NCBI GenBank assembly: GCA_020631735.1
Contig: CM036179.1
Location: 25,659,063-25,723,062 of the forward strand
Origin: Saccharum officinarum
Lineage: Eukaryota; Streptophyta; Magnoliopsida; Poales; Poaceae
Length of the DNA: 64,000 nt
Direction of reading: 5' to 3'
Shown here: piece after piece, positions 22,801-34,800 of the stretch
Layout: each line of letters starts with the position of its first letter
How positions within the stretch are numbered: the stretch's first letter is position 1
Position numbers and translations under genes: made by a program
Notes under the pieces: generated by a model
Seen by the model: only the letters and a program-made list of their open reading frames with translations
Told to the model about the DNA's origin: nothing
The model's database searches: none

Positions 22801-25800
22801 AAGTGTTATCATTGCCAGCAGGAAGGACATTATATCAAATCTTGCCCACAGAAGAATCCACAACAGCGAGACCCAGGACAGGATGTCCAAAAGGAGCATG
22901 TGCAGGGAAATAAATTAAAGAGAAATTACATCCATGGAAGGTTGAAACATGTGGATATTTCCACCATTCCTGGAGCTAAGGAGGTCGTGTTTGGATCAAT
23001 TCCAGTAAGTTCAGGAAATGCCAAGGTTTTGTTTGACCCCAGTGCCTCACATTCGTTCATATCTAGACAATATGTAAAAGATCATAACATACTTATGCTT
23101 CCAAGGGGGAAAACAGTGATGATTAAAACTCCAAGAGGTGAAATAAAGGCAGACCGCGTATGCCCAAAAGTTAGTCTTGACATAAAGGGGGTAAATTTTA
23201 AGGTAAATCTCATTGTTTTGGAATTAATGGGCATTGATGTTATCCTTGGAATAGACTGGTTATCTACTTGTAAAGGAGTGATTGAGTATGCCCAATGTTC
23301 AGTGTTTCTAACTACACTTTCAGGAGAAAGGATTAAGTATGAGGGCATTAAATCTATACCTAAGGGATGCCAGGTTGAACCATCTTAAGGTATGAGTTAT
23401 AAGAATGGTAGATGCAGAGATTCAGATGTCCATATAAAGCAATAAGGAATGTAAGAGACGTTATCTACTCTGGATACTGCTACAATCACACCATGTTTAA
23501 GGAATAGGAGTTATGTCCTGTGTAATAAAACCGTTAGTAGCCAAGTTGAGTCGTCTTAATGTGTGGCTAATGAACATTTAAGTGTTTAGTTGCTTTGTGC
23601 TTATGTTTATGCTTGAGTTGGAATTTTGTAATGAGTGGAATGATCTCGTGGGTTTTGACCATGATTTCATTTAGTTTATATGTATAAGGTATAAGGATTA
23701 ATGAAATAAATAGCTGGGTTTTGGTTATCTCCTGCTTTCTATATCTTGTCTTTCGGAGCAGCCTGTCTTTATCAACTTATATCTCTGTTCTTGAAAGACC
23801 AAAAATCATGAGAGAATTCTGGACAAGAGTGGACTTCAACATCTATCTCTAAATGCAAGAACCACCCTCATAGTTGTTTTGGTTTGGGAGATACAAAAAG
23901 CATAAGGCAATGTATATGTGCTGTCATAAACCTGGAACAGTTTCTGATAAGTACTGTTTTCGACCAAGTTAACTACAGAATCTGGAAGTGTGTTCTATAA
24001 GAAAGTTGCAGAGAATTTTATAAGCTTTCCATCGGTGTAAGCTACAGTTTCATTGGATTAACAGAATGAGAGTTACAGCTGTTTTACTGCACTGCTGATT
24101 TTCTGCTCGTGAGAAATTTCAGATTTCTTGTTCTTACCCATGTACAAGAGTATCATTGGGATGTCAGAACACTTTTTAACTCATCTAGAAGAAAAAGGTT
24201 CAAAGTTACCTTATTTGGTGTCTCTTATTTTAAGGGGGTAGCCAATGTAAAGAAGGATTATTAAGATTGAACTCTTTAGTTGAAGTATTGGTTAGTCTCC
24301 ATGATTGAGTTGCCACTCTTGAGCAAAAATGTCCTGTGAACAAGGTTGATAATTTTGGGTCCATGGAGACGAGAGTTGTCCCTTTGGATAGTTCATGATT
24401 ATGATCATCTATACTTGCTCGTGTTGCTGATGTTGGTCACTTGATGACAGGAAGTGTAGTGTCTCATGACTCAAGAGTCCTATATGACGTCTCGCACTAA
24501 TATGTGGGAAAAGATTGATGCTTCTGCCATTAAAGGATGTTATGGGTATGATGAAGCCGAGCACTATCAAAATAACAATGTTGAAGAGCAAGTTGAGAGT
24601 GAACTAAGTCAGAATCCACAACAACGAAAGCGAAAAAGGAAAGCCCATAAGAAGCCTGTTCAAGGAAGCAAAGCGCAGCAAAACTATGTCAATGGAAGAC
24701 TGAGCAATGTGGATATGGATAAAATTCATGGAGTTACCAAAGTAGTGGGAGGTTATATTCAAGTAAGCTCAGTACAAGTTTTTGCTTTATTGGACCCTAG
24801 TGCTTCGCATTCTTTCATTTCCGCCGACATGGTGGAGACGTGCAAGATGGTGAAGTGTCCAATGAGGAGGCCTTTGCTAGTTCAAACTCCAGTGGGAGAA
24901 ATGCAGACAAATCAGATATGCCCGAATGTCAGTCTTGTCATAAACAAAGAAAACTTCACCGCGACACTCATTGTGTTGGAGTCACTTAAAATTCGCGTGG
25001 TTCTTGGTAATGGATGGCTCTGTGTACACAAAGGAGTGATTTATAGTACTCGGTACACCATGCTCTTAACAACACCGTCAAGGAAAAGAATTGAGTATCA
25101 AGGTGGTCAACTTTTACCTGAGGGAGATGAGAATGATCAATTAGAAGATAGGTACACCAAGGATAGCAAAGTGGACCATGAGTTTACAGAAGTCATAGCA
25201 GAGGAACAAATAACTTTGGAGGAGCTCAATAGGAGAGATGATCATGCTTAGGCAGATTAGTTAGTCAGGATATGAGAAACTGTCTTATGACTCTGAACGA
25301 AAGAGTAATTTGAAAAAATGAGAATCAAATAAAGACAAAGTGTCATTATCTCTTTTATCATCATCTTCCGAATCTCGGGACGAGATTCATCTTAAGGGGG
25401 TAGAATTGTAACACCCTAAAAATTTGAAAAAAAGAAAAATAGGAAAAATATGATTTTTTGTATATTTTTGTGAGCATGCAAATTTAGAATAAGAATAATT
25501 TTTATAAATTTAAAATCAAATATAAGAGTAGAAACATGTTTGTGCACTCATACTGTTGCATTTAAATTTTTGAGATGAGTGGTTTGATCAAATTCAAATT
25601 TGGATTTGAAAATCTTTTGAAAATGCTTTGAAAAATTAGAAAAAGAAAAATGAAAGGAATTTCTTTTCTTCTCGGGCCGTTTTCTGCTACCGTAGCCCAC
25701 AGCTCGGCCTGCTTCCCTGCGGCGGCCCGTTTTTCCCTCTCCCGCGCCCCGCTCCCGCTTGGGCCGAGCCCAGCCAGCGGCCGCCGGCCCAGCTTCACCG

Positions 25801-28800
25801 CGCGAGCGCGTTTCCCCGCTTCCAGTCGCTGACGACACGGGCCCGCACGTCAGGTCGCCTCCTTCCTCAAGCCACCGTCGGATTCCCCTTCCAAAAACTC
25901 CACCGACCGAATCCACATCTCAATCTCCCTTTTTCCTTCTTTAGCGATGCCTCCGGGCTATAAAAACGGAGCCGCCGCGTCTCCCCGCTCCACATCCAAC
26001 CGCAAATCGCAGCTACATCGCCCCGTGGTGGCTACGCCCGAAGCACCGCCCTAGCCATCCGCCTCTCCGAGCCGCACGCGCTCCTCGCTTCGTTCTCGGC
26101 CTCGATTTTGCTCTAGGTAAGATCGCGTTGAAGTTATCTACCCGCTGGTGTTTTTGCTTCACGATTTCATCCACCGTAGCGTGAGTTAGCCTTCTCCGGC
26201 CATGGCGCCGCCGCGGAAGGGTCGCCGTCGGGCCAAAAACCGGCCGGAGCACCGCCGGCCACTTTCTCTCTCTCCCCCGATTAGATCTAGGTCGTTCGTT
26301 TTGAATCCGACGATCGAAAATCAAAGATACCCGTTCGGCTGTAACATTTGCTAAAGAGACCCTATAAATTTTAAGTTCTTAACCCGCAGTCCAAAGCGTA
26401 TTCCCGGTTTACGTTTTCTTTTCCGTAAAGCGTATTTTGATCGCGTAACTTCCGAAAATACGTTTTGATTAATTGAAAACGTAATTAGTTTCGGTAATTG
26501 AAAAATACGCTTTCTGATATTTACAGTTTTGCCACTGAGTTTGTTTTAGTTATAAATTATCCGTTTTAACTCCGATTTGACCCGTTTAAATTGCGTTAGA
26601 TTCGTATTTGCGAGCTCTACATGATGATAGAACTGTATAGTAGGTTTGAGATAATTTATTTTTGAGTTTATATTAAAATAATTATTTATCTATAGAAAAT
26701 CTTAGAAAATTCATAATTTTTACGTTTTAAATCCAAATTTCGTGATCTTTATGTCTATGTGATCGTAGTAACGTGTAGAAGAGTTTTACAAACTTGTTAT
26801 ACTGTTAGTGTTACTGTTGGTTAGGTTTTCTATCTTTAAGTTCCGATGTGAGATTTAATCTATTACTTTAATAAAGTAGATCTTGTTTAAATCATATTTT
26901 CTACGTTTTAGATCCGTTTTAGCTCATTCGAGTTGCGTTAGATTCATAGCAACTAGATCTACGCGTTAGTGACAATATTTACCATATTATTAATTCTGAA
27001 ATTTTATTGTTTAAATCATATCTTGATTAATAATTATGCAACTGGGTTTTGTAAATAAAATATGATTTGTTTTACTTTAGTTTTATAATTTGAATCTAAA
27101 TTTGACTTAATTCCGTATATAGTATTTATAAAATATTTTATATATGTTATTATATAATTAAAACTCATGAAGTTAATAGTTTTATATTTTCTCCTATGAG
27201 CAAATCTTTCGGTAGATGTATCTTTTCAACCGTAGCTCTGATTAGTGTGCTTTTCGCGTCTGTGTATTCGTAGCGAGATGTAGATTCGTTCTACAAACTT
27301 TTCATCTTAATTTTATGTTTGGTGTACTGTTCTAATTTAGATCTATTGTTTGCTTCGTGTATGATTGTATGGATACGTGTGTGGTGATTTATGATTTCGT
27401 CCAGTCGGTGAGATATACGAGGTTATCAAGAAGAAGAAGAAGAACGTTGAAGATTAAAGCTTACCGAAGGATCGGTGTTTAAGGCAAGTATAGCATGGGA
27501 TTATCCTTGTTTCCTATTCACCTTTAATATACTTAATTCATATGCATGTGTCTACCTTGTTACCACTAAGGATATCCTAGTTTTTGTATCTTGTACCTTG
27601 ACACCCATGGGACATTGCATTGGGTAGTATTTATGCTAGTGCTCAAGATAAATAACTATGATCTGTAACTTGACTAATGGTATATGCAATAAACGTTTAA
27701 ATGATGCTTTAAAGCAATATGGCTCAAGAGGGCTAGAGCATATTTGGTTGTTTTTATGGTGCTCTAGTTTCTCTCCATAAGGACTTATCTGTAAGCGAAA
27801 ATCCGGGACTTACAGTACAACTGTGAGGGCTAAAATGGCTCTGGCTTTAGTCATATAGAAGGACCTTTTCTAGCTTGTTAGAGGTATTCCTTCATGGCGT
27901 AAGAACGGCTTGACGAATCGGGTATAGTGCGGCCTCTGTCCTTATGTGTATAGGCTGCGCGTTATTGTGCCATTTGGAAGGGGGGCTCTACATCTGTTTG
28001 CCGAGTGAATCTAATGGCCCTAACTTGTTAGACGAACCTTTGAAAGACTTCATAGTGAACCCTGCCGACCTTCCTTGGAAGTGGGTCAAGAGATTAGCTA
28101 CCTCGGGCGAAAGGGTAAATCACGACTCACAGTGAAAGTGTACAACCTCTGCAGAGTGTAAAACTGTTATAACAGCCGTGCTCACGGTCACGAGTGGCCT
28201 TGGACCCTTACAGAATAAATGATGAACACTGATGATAATGATAACACTGATGATATTGATGTTCACTAATGATTATTGTTTCTTGCTATACATTATTCTC
28301 GTTTACATGATCATGAAGTTATTTGGGATTTTGGTAAACTTGTTGCTACTCAATTGTTAAAGAGATGACTCACTAAAAGCTATTGCAGTAAACCCGTGTC
28401 AAACTTTTTGAGCTTCATGAACCCCATGTTATATTTGTTGAGTTCGACATGGACTCACTCTTGCTATTTCCCCACATCTCAGGAAGGGTACCAGACTGTT
28501 AGATTCTGGAATTGTTAGGCTTGTGATCAACCAGTTCAGTTAGTTTGATCCTGGAGTGAAGGTTGCACCCGGTGTTCGGAGTTGTCTTTCCGCTGTGTTG
28601 CTCTTTAAGGTATATTTTATACTATTGTGTTATGTATATTAAGCATTTGTCTCTTGATATTACACTTATATGTGGCTATATGTGAGATTTGTCTTCTTTA
28701 TTTCACATATGGTGTATGTCTGGTTTTGTCCTTAAAACCGGGTGTGACATCCACTAGAGGCAACGAAGCAACATGTTGTCTTCTCTACTGATGGAGACTA

Positions 28801-31800
28801 TATTTGGAGAGGAGAATAGCCATAAGAAGATGAATGTTGAAATGTTTTTCTTTCCTAAAAAAAGGTTACATATAGAGCCCGCAGCCATTGTTATGAGGGG
28901 TGGCACAATTTTCACATTATATGGGAAATGAGAGGCACCACGGATGTAGCAATAGATGCCTGTTTGGGCACTAAAACAATGAGGATCAGAATTTGCCTCT
29001 TCTGGTTGGTTCAGATTGAAAAGTACACAAAAGAAACTTACTGAGGTACCTTGACACTGCTACAGCACCACCATATTGTCTATCACCCAGCATTGAGCGC
29101 CCACGAACTCTGGACAGTGGATGCTCTGGACTACAGGAACAAAGAAATGCATTTGAGGAAAAGAAACCTTATCTATGAGAAATCCATATTCTCTGTTGGG
29201 ATTTTATATGAATATAAGAAGGAAATGTCATACAATGCAGTAGAAAGGAGAACTAAAATAACTAACAGATAAAGCTTCCATAGAACATTCAAAACAAGGA
29301 CATTTTGCACTTACAGCACCTTTACTTCTGTCCACTCATTTTAATCACTTGCTGTACTTCTAAATAAACCTTAATTCCATTTTAGGGTTTCAGACAGCAA
29401 AATTAGCTTGAAAGGCAAGTAATGACAATGGGACATCGAGGATTTGTCATATGCCATGTAGAGCCAAGAAGTAAGTACATCACTCAGCAACATGTAGCAA
29501 AAATTCAACTGCATCTCATGTCTTGTCATGTTCATGCTACTTGTTACTTTCCATCCAAAGGGTAAGGAGAGAGATAAATAAACAAACAAAAAGACCCACA
29601 ATTTGCCAAGTCTTAAAGCAGAGGAACTAAAACAAAGCTTGGATGCAAAGGACTGAAAGTGCACTTATAACATCCCAATCGCTAAGAGCTATTGAAGTTT
29701 TGTAGTTTATGTCATAGCACATGCCACTGGTACTTAGAAGAGTTTCTTGAAATTTCAAATTCCAAAATATTCAATTAGTAATTTATACTACCTCCATACT
29801 AAAAAATGAAGTCGTTTTGGACAGTGACACGGTCTCCAAAGCATAACTTTGACTTCTTATTTTTATAAAAATATTTATCGAAAAGTGATATATGTATATA
29901 TTTATGAAAGTATTTTTCAACACAAATCTATTCATATAGTTTTCATATTTCCAAACTCAACAACTTAAAAGTTATTCATGATTTATATTCCCAATGTTTG
30001 ACTCAAGCCTTGTCCAAAACGACTTCGTTTTTTAGTATGGAGGGAATATATAGTACCCCCATCTAGTTAAGATAGATCCACCTTGAATGCATGCAATCAA
30101 ACTAAATAAAAGTAGGCCTACATCTGTACAAATACCAATCAATTATATGAAATCATCAGCAGATTTGCCTCCAAATACTTTTGTTAGGGCACCCACAACA
30201 GTAAGAGCTAGTAACTAGCTCTAAGCCAACATCTTCAATAGTGTTAACTTTTAGCAATGACTCTTAGTATGATTAGGCCCACATGACACTCTCACATGAT
30301 CTTGGAATGTGTGTAAGAGCCTAGCTCTTGATCAAAAGCTAATTTTTCTCTCTCTTCTATTAAAATATGAAAAAAAAAATGCTTAGAGCTAGCTCAAAAG
30401 TCGTTTGTTGGAGCTGCCCTTATAAGTTATCATGTTTTAATAACAAAATCATAATTAAAGTGATGACACATATGCTGACACAATTTTCATGCGAACAATT
30501 TAATGAATACTGATCCCAAAGCTTGACTTGTATGCAGATGGGTGGTGTCAGAAACAAATCACGCCTGTGGCTGCATCTATGTATTCTTTGCTAGGTCCTT
30601 TGTATTTTTTTTTAATGAAATTTTGGTAGGATTATGGAACTAGCCACCTAGGGATGCAGCCTCAGCTGACCTAGACCTAGATCCACCACTGCCTGAGTGA
30701 TCAGAGTTAGGCAGTACGAGCTGTGGCAGCCTGGCAGAAAAGAACCGAAGGCAAACTAAAACTAGAAACATTATTGTCGTTTTTTGTCCATTCAATGAGA
30801 ATTGCTACTAAGACATGTGATATCAAAAAGAGAACCTTGAACTTGCAGTTCTTTGATGTTCATTCACAACTTTATCGCAGCTGCGACCACAGAAGGCATT
30901 TGCAACATTCGGCTCACTATGCGATGAACTGGAAAAGCACAAGGAAAAGATTCTAAATGAGTAAATTTGCAGCTAAGTGTACAATGAGAAAACCAGTAAA
31001 CATGGAAACAAAAGAAAGATAAAACCACTGAAGAAGCTTGATTACATGGCTTACCCACTCATTTTACCCTCCATAGAATTTGTCGATTTGAGCATGATGT
31101 TTCGTAGTGAGAGGACTTTGAAGGATCTATTGCCGTCATCTTGCTCTTGCCTGAAAAAGACACAGGGGGGTCGGCTACAGTGCTCATCACAGACCAATAA
31201 ACCATAGCAAGGAAATTCAAAGTAACCACAATTTAATTCCACCCTGAAACGTTCGGTTTGCATTTATTAATGAATTTGTCACAGGTCCAAACAGGACCCC
31301 AGTGGTGGGTCCAGTGCATCACACATGAGGGCCAGGGCCGGCTAAGCCCTGGCTGAGAGAATAACGGGAGCGGCAGCCTCACCTGGCCCGCCGACCCCTC
31401 CTCCCAAGGAGTCCGTGTCAAACTAGAGTTTGAATAACATAGGAAATTCATATTAGGAAAGATAGTTTGTTTAGGAAAAGGAGGGTCCAAATCTATAAGG
31501 ACTCTGCCTCTAGTTTGCTTAGGGAACAAGTCATAGGAAGTATAAATATAGGGGACATGTACTCATATCAATCAAGCAAGAAATAGAGGATTAGTCCTCA
31601 AGCTCTCTTGCTCCCTAGCCCCTTGTGTGGACCCTCTTCCAGTGATGCCGTCACCCCTTATGCTAGATTGTATTATGGATTCCTTGCCTCATACGGCTAG
31701 ACTAGGCTATATATATGTAAACCCCTTGTGTGTAATCGATAATATACCAAATACATCCTCTATCATGGTATCAGATAGGTTCCTTTCCTAACCTAATTTG

Positions 31801-34800
31801 CTTCTGCATCTCATCTACAATGCTGCCGTCGCCGACTTCTCGCACGAAGTATCTCTTTCATTGTGTGCTGCCCCTTGCGCTGCGAGCCTCCGTTTCCCAA
31901 CATGCCGTGCTCCGAGCGCATCGTCCATCCACCCTTGCGTGGTGCTCCCTGCTCCGTACACGCCATTTGCATCGGCACTTTCTCCTCGTCATAACTTACA
32001 AAGAAGCCCAGCACATCAAGGAATAACACTGGGCTGCTGACCTCCGTGCGGCAAAGACCGCCCGTCTTGAAGTCGAATGCCTCAAACAGGAGGAAAGCCG
32101 TCACACTGAGGAGGAAGCACATCGATCCTATGTTGCGGCACAGACCGCGGCCGCCACCGCTGCTCTTCATGCCCAGGTCTCTGTGGTCAACATCAAGCCA
32201 TTAATCCCTATCACCCCGATGTTCTCTCCATGAACTACAGCCACCGGAGGGGCTTGTTTCTCAACACGCTCAGCAAGTACATCCTAACCAATGTCAATGA
32301 TGACACTGCTACCGACGTCCACTGGCAGCGGACAGATTGCACGGTGCTCTCATGGCTTTATAGCAATCTCCTCCGACTTGGTTGAGCTCATCATGATGAC
32401 CAACGCTACTGCTTGGCAAGTTTGGCTTACTCTTAACGAGCAATTTATTAGCAACAAGGAAACACGTGCCATGAACCTCAACGCTGAGTTCCGCACCTTC
32501 GTCCAAGGTGATCTGTTCATCAGGGCTGGCCGACATGGGGGAGCCAGTCCTTGATCGGACACTTGTTCTCACTGTTCTTCGCAGGCTCAACGGACAGTTT
32601 GGCTACATGGCTGCCCTCCGCAAGTGCTTCTCACTGCCCTTGGCGCTGGATATGGTCAAGCGGGTGCTTCGGTATCTTGGGATCATGGTCTTCAGCTCTT
32701 TCACACTACTCCGACCTCCTTGGTGGCTTACTGCGATGCCGATTGGGTCGGATTGCCCTGATACTCGGTGCTCCACATCCAGCTATGGTGTTTTTCTTGG
32801 TGATAAACTTGTGTCTTGGTCCTCCAAATGCCAGCAGATGGTTTCCTGTTCTAGTGCTGAGGCTGAATACCGAGCTGTTGCTAATGCTATTGCTGAAACT
32901 TATTGGCTTCGGATGTTACTTAAGGAGCTTCATTGTCCTATCCAGCGATCTGTTCATGTGTATTGCGACAACATTAGTGTTGCAACACATTAAACATGTC
33001 GAGCTTGATTTGCACTTTCTTCGTGATAAGGTGACTAATGGAGCTATTCGAGTTCTTCATGTCCCTACTACTCCCTCCGTTCCAAATTATAAGACGTTTT
33101 AGCTTTTCTAGATACATTGTTTTTACTATGTATCTAAACATAGTGTATATCTAAGTGCATAGCAAAAGCTATGTATCTAAAAAAAACAAAACATCTTATA
33201 ATTTGGAATAGAGGGAGTACTTCTCAGTACGCGGACATTTTCACCAGGGGGCTACCTAGTTCTGTCTTTCTAGAATTCCGTTCTAGTCTGGGCGTTTGTT
33301 CCACTCTTGTTCTGATTGCGGGGGAGTGTTAGATTGTATTACGGATCCCTTGCCTGGTACGGCTAGACTAGGCTGTATATATAACCCCCTTGTGTACAAT
33401 CAATAATATACCAAATACATCCTCTATCATCCTATGCCATCACTTGCTCTAGGCCGCCGGCCTCCCCTGCTTCCACTTCTTCTATATCTGATTCAACCTT
33501 AGCCGAGGAGCAAGAAAACGGATGCGACCATGGGTCTCCGTTGCCTTTCTATCCCTCATCCTCCTACCTCCTTCCACTATAATCTAAGCAATCCACCGCC
33601 AACCAATCTACGCCCATCACAGAATTGTTCCCAAATGTCAAGTTGGCAACCAAAATATCATTTTAAGTTTCAAACACACAAATTTCTCAAAAGCAGAAGC
33701 ACAAAAAGTAAACTGACGGTGCTTTAAATAAGACAAATTAAACATCACAAAAATTCTCAATGTTTCATCTAAAACAACTGGAGTAAATTTTATAAAACAA
33801 GAAGGCTCATGAAGAAAAAATCTCATAAGTTACAACATTAAAAGTTCAACATACAACATTGGAAACAATCAATGCTCTTGTTGTGCCAATGGTAGCACTA
33901 AAGAAAAGTAAATCTATCAGTTCCAATTACTCTCATTGTGGATGTGTAGCATTCCAGCAACTTGATTCTACATCAAATTACAAGACGCAGAGTTGGAAAA
34001 TATGACACCCTAGTACGGATTTGCAATTCCATGCACATAGTTCAAAACTAAATAGCAAAGTTACAGGCTGTTAATACATTAATACTAGATTCATGGGACC
34101 AAAAAGAACTACTACCAAATACCACTCAAATGGAAATTCACAAGTATACCTTTGAGCACATAGAGGACTATTTGGTTCAAGAGGAGAATCACAGGAATCA
34201 TAGTCGGCTGAATCACTTTCTCCAGCTGCAGACATATGGGATGTGATAACAGCTTTGGATGAAAATGGAACTAGTTGTCCTGGAAAACGCATCAGGTCAA
34301 CTAGAAACTCTGCAGATTTCAGCATGACCACAACAGACATATGTTTGGACGAATCATCATATCCATGAGGTTCTTCATTTGGAATGCCCTGCACAAGTTA
34401 GGATTATGAAATTCCATTTGAAGAGATTAATACTATTTCATGTTCAGACATACTGATGGAAGGTAAAAACATACCACCAACAGTTTAGAATCTATACCAA
34501 CTGAGTCAGCAAGGACTTTAAATAATATAGCTTTGGGCCTGCAAGATCCATGTCTTATCTGTCCCAGCAATTGAACTCCTCTATTTTCTAAGAAATGAGA
34601 AAGTTCTTCTGAGGAAGTTCTTGCAGGACTGAGATGTGGGTTTGGTCGGTTGTAGAAGTCAAAAACCTGAAATTATCATTAAAAATCTGAAGTTTAAGAG
34701 AAGTAATAAAAACTTAATATGGCATTTATATAGGTAGGAAGAATAAAAAATAATCAACGGTTTGGAAAGACGAAAGATCATTCATACTTCAAGCACCAAA

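Larger units (their letters stand above)
18583..28749 (+). mobile_element. Complete non-autonomous Ty3/gypsy element with twin gag-protease modules
   Basis: Two 3,343-bp LTRs (18583-21925 and 25407-28749) enclose 3.48 kb of internal DNA. The 5-bp duplication TCCAC is present at 18578-18582 and 28750-28754. The LTRs begin TGTAACACCC and end GGGTGTGACA. By eye I count about 12 substitutions and no indels between them (about 0.36 percent). The internal region has a tRNA-Met-type primer site, two separate gag-protease frames and a purine tract, but no reverse transcriptase, RNase H or integrase, so it must borrow them. LTR length and ends suggest the long-LTR Tekay/Del-like gypsy group (inference). 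It lies within intron 7 of the kinase gene, opposite in orientation. Confidence 0.95.
31661..33429 (+). mobile_element. Deleted miniature Ty1/copia element with about 105-bp LTRs
   Basis: The LTRs at 31661-31765 (105 bp) and 33327-33429 (103 bp) share AGATTGTATTA(T/C)GGAT, CGGCTAGACTAGGCT and the ending CATCCTCTATCA. The primer site TGGTATCAGATAG follows the first LTR, and GGGGGAG precedes the second. The interior is 1.56 kb instead of the usual 4.5 kb or so, with a gag piece joined to an RNase H piece. A Stowaway MITE has inserted near the 3' end. A clean 5-bp target duplication was not found. It lies in intron 4 of the kinase gene. Confidence 0.8.
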
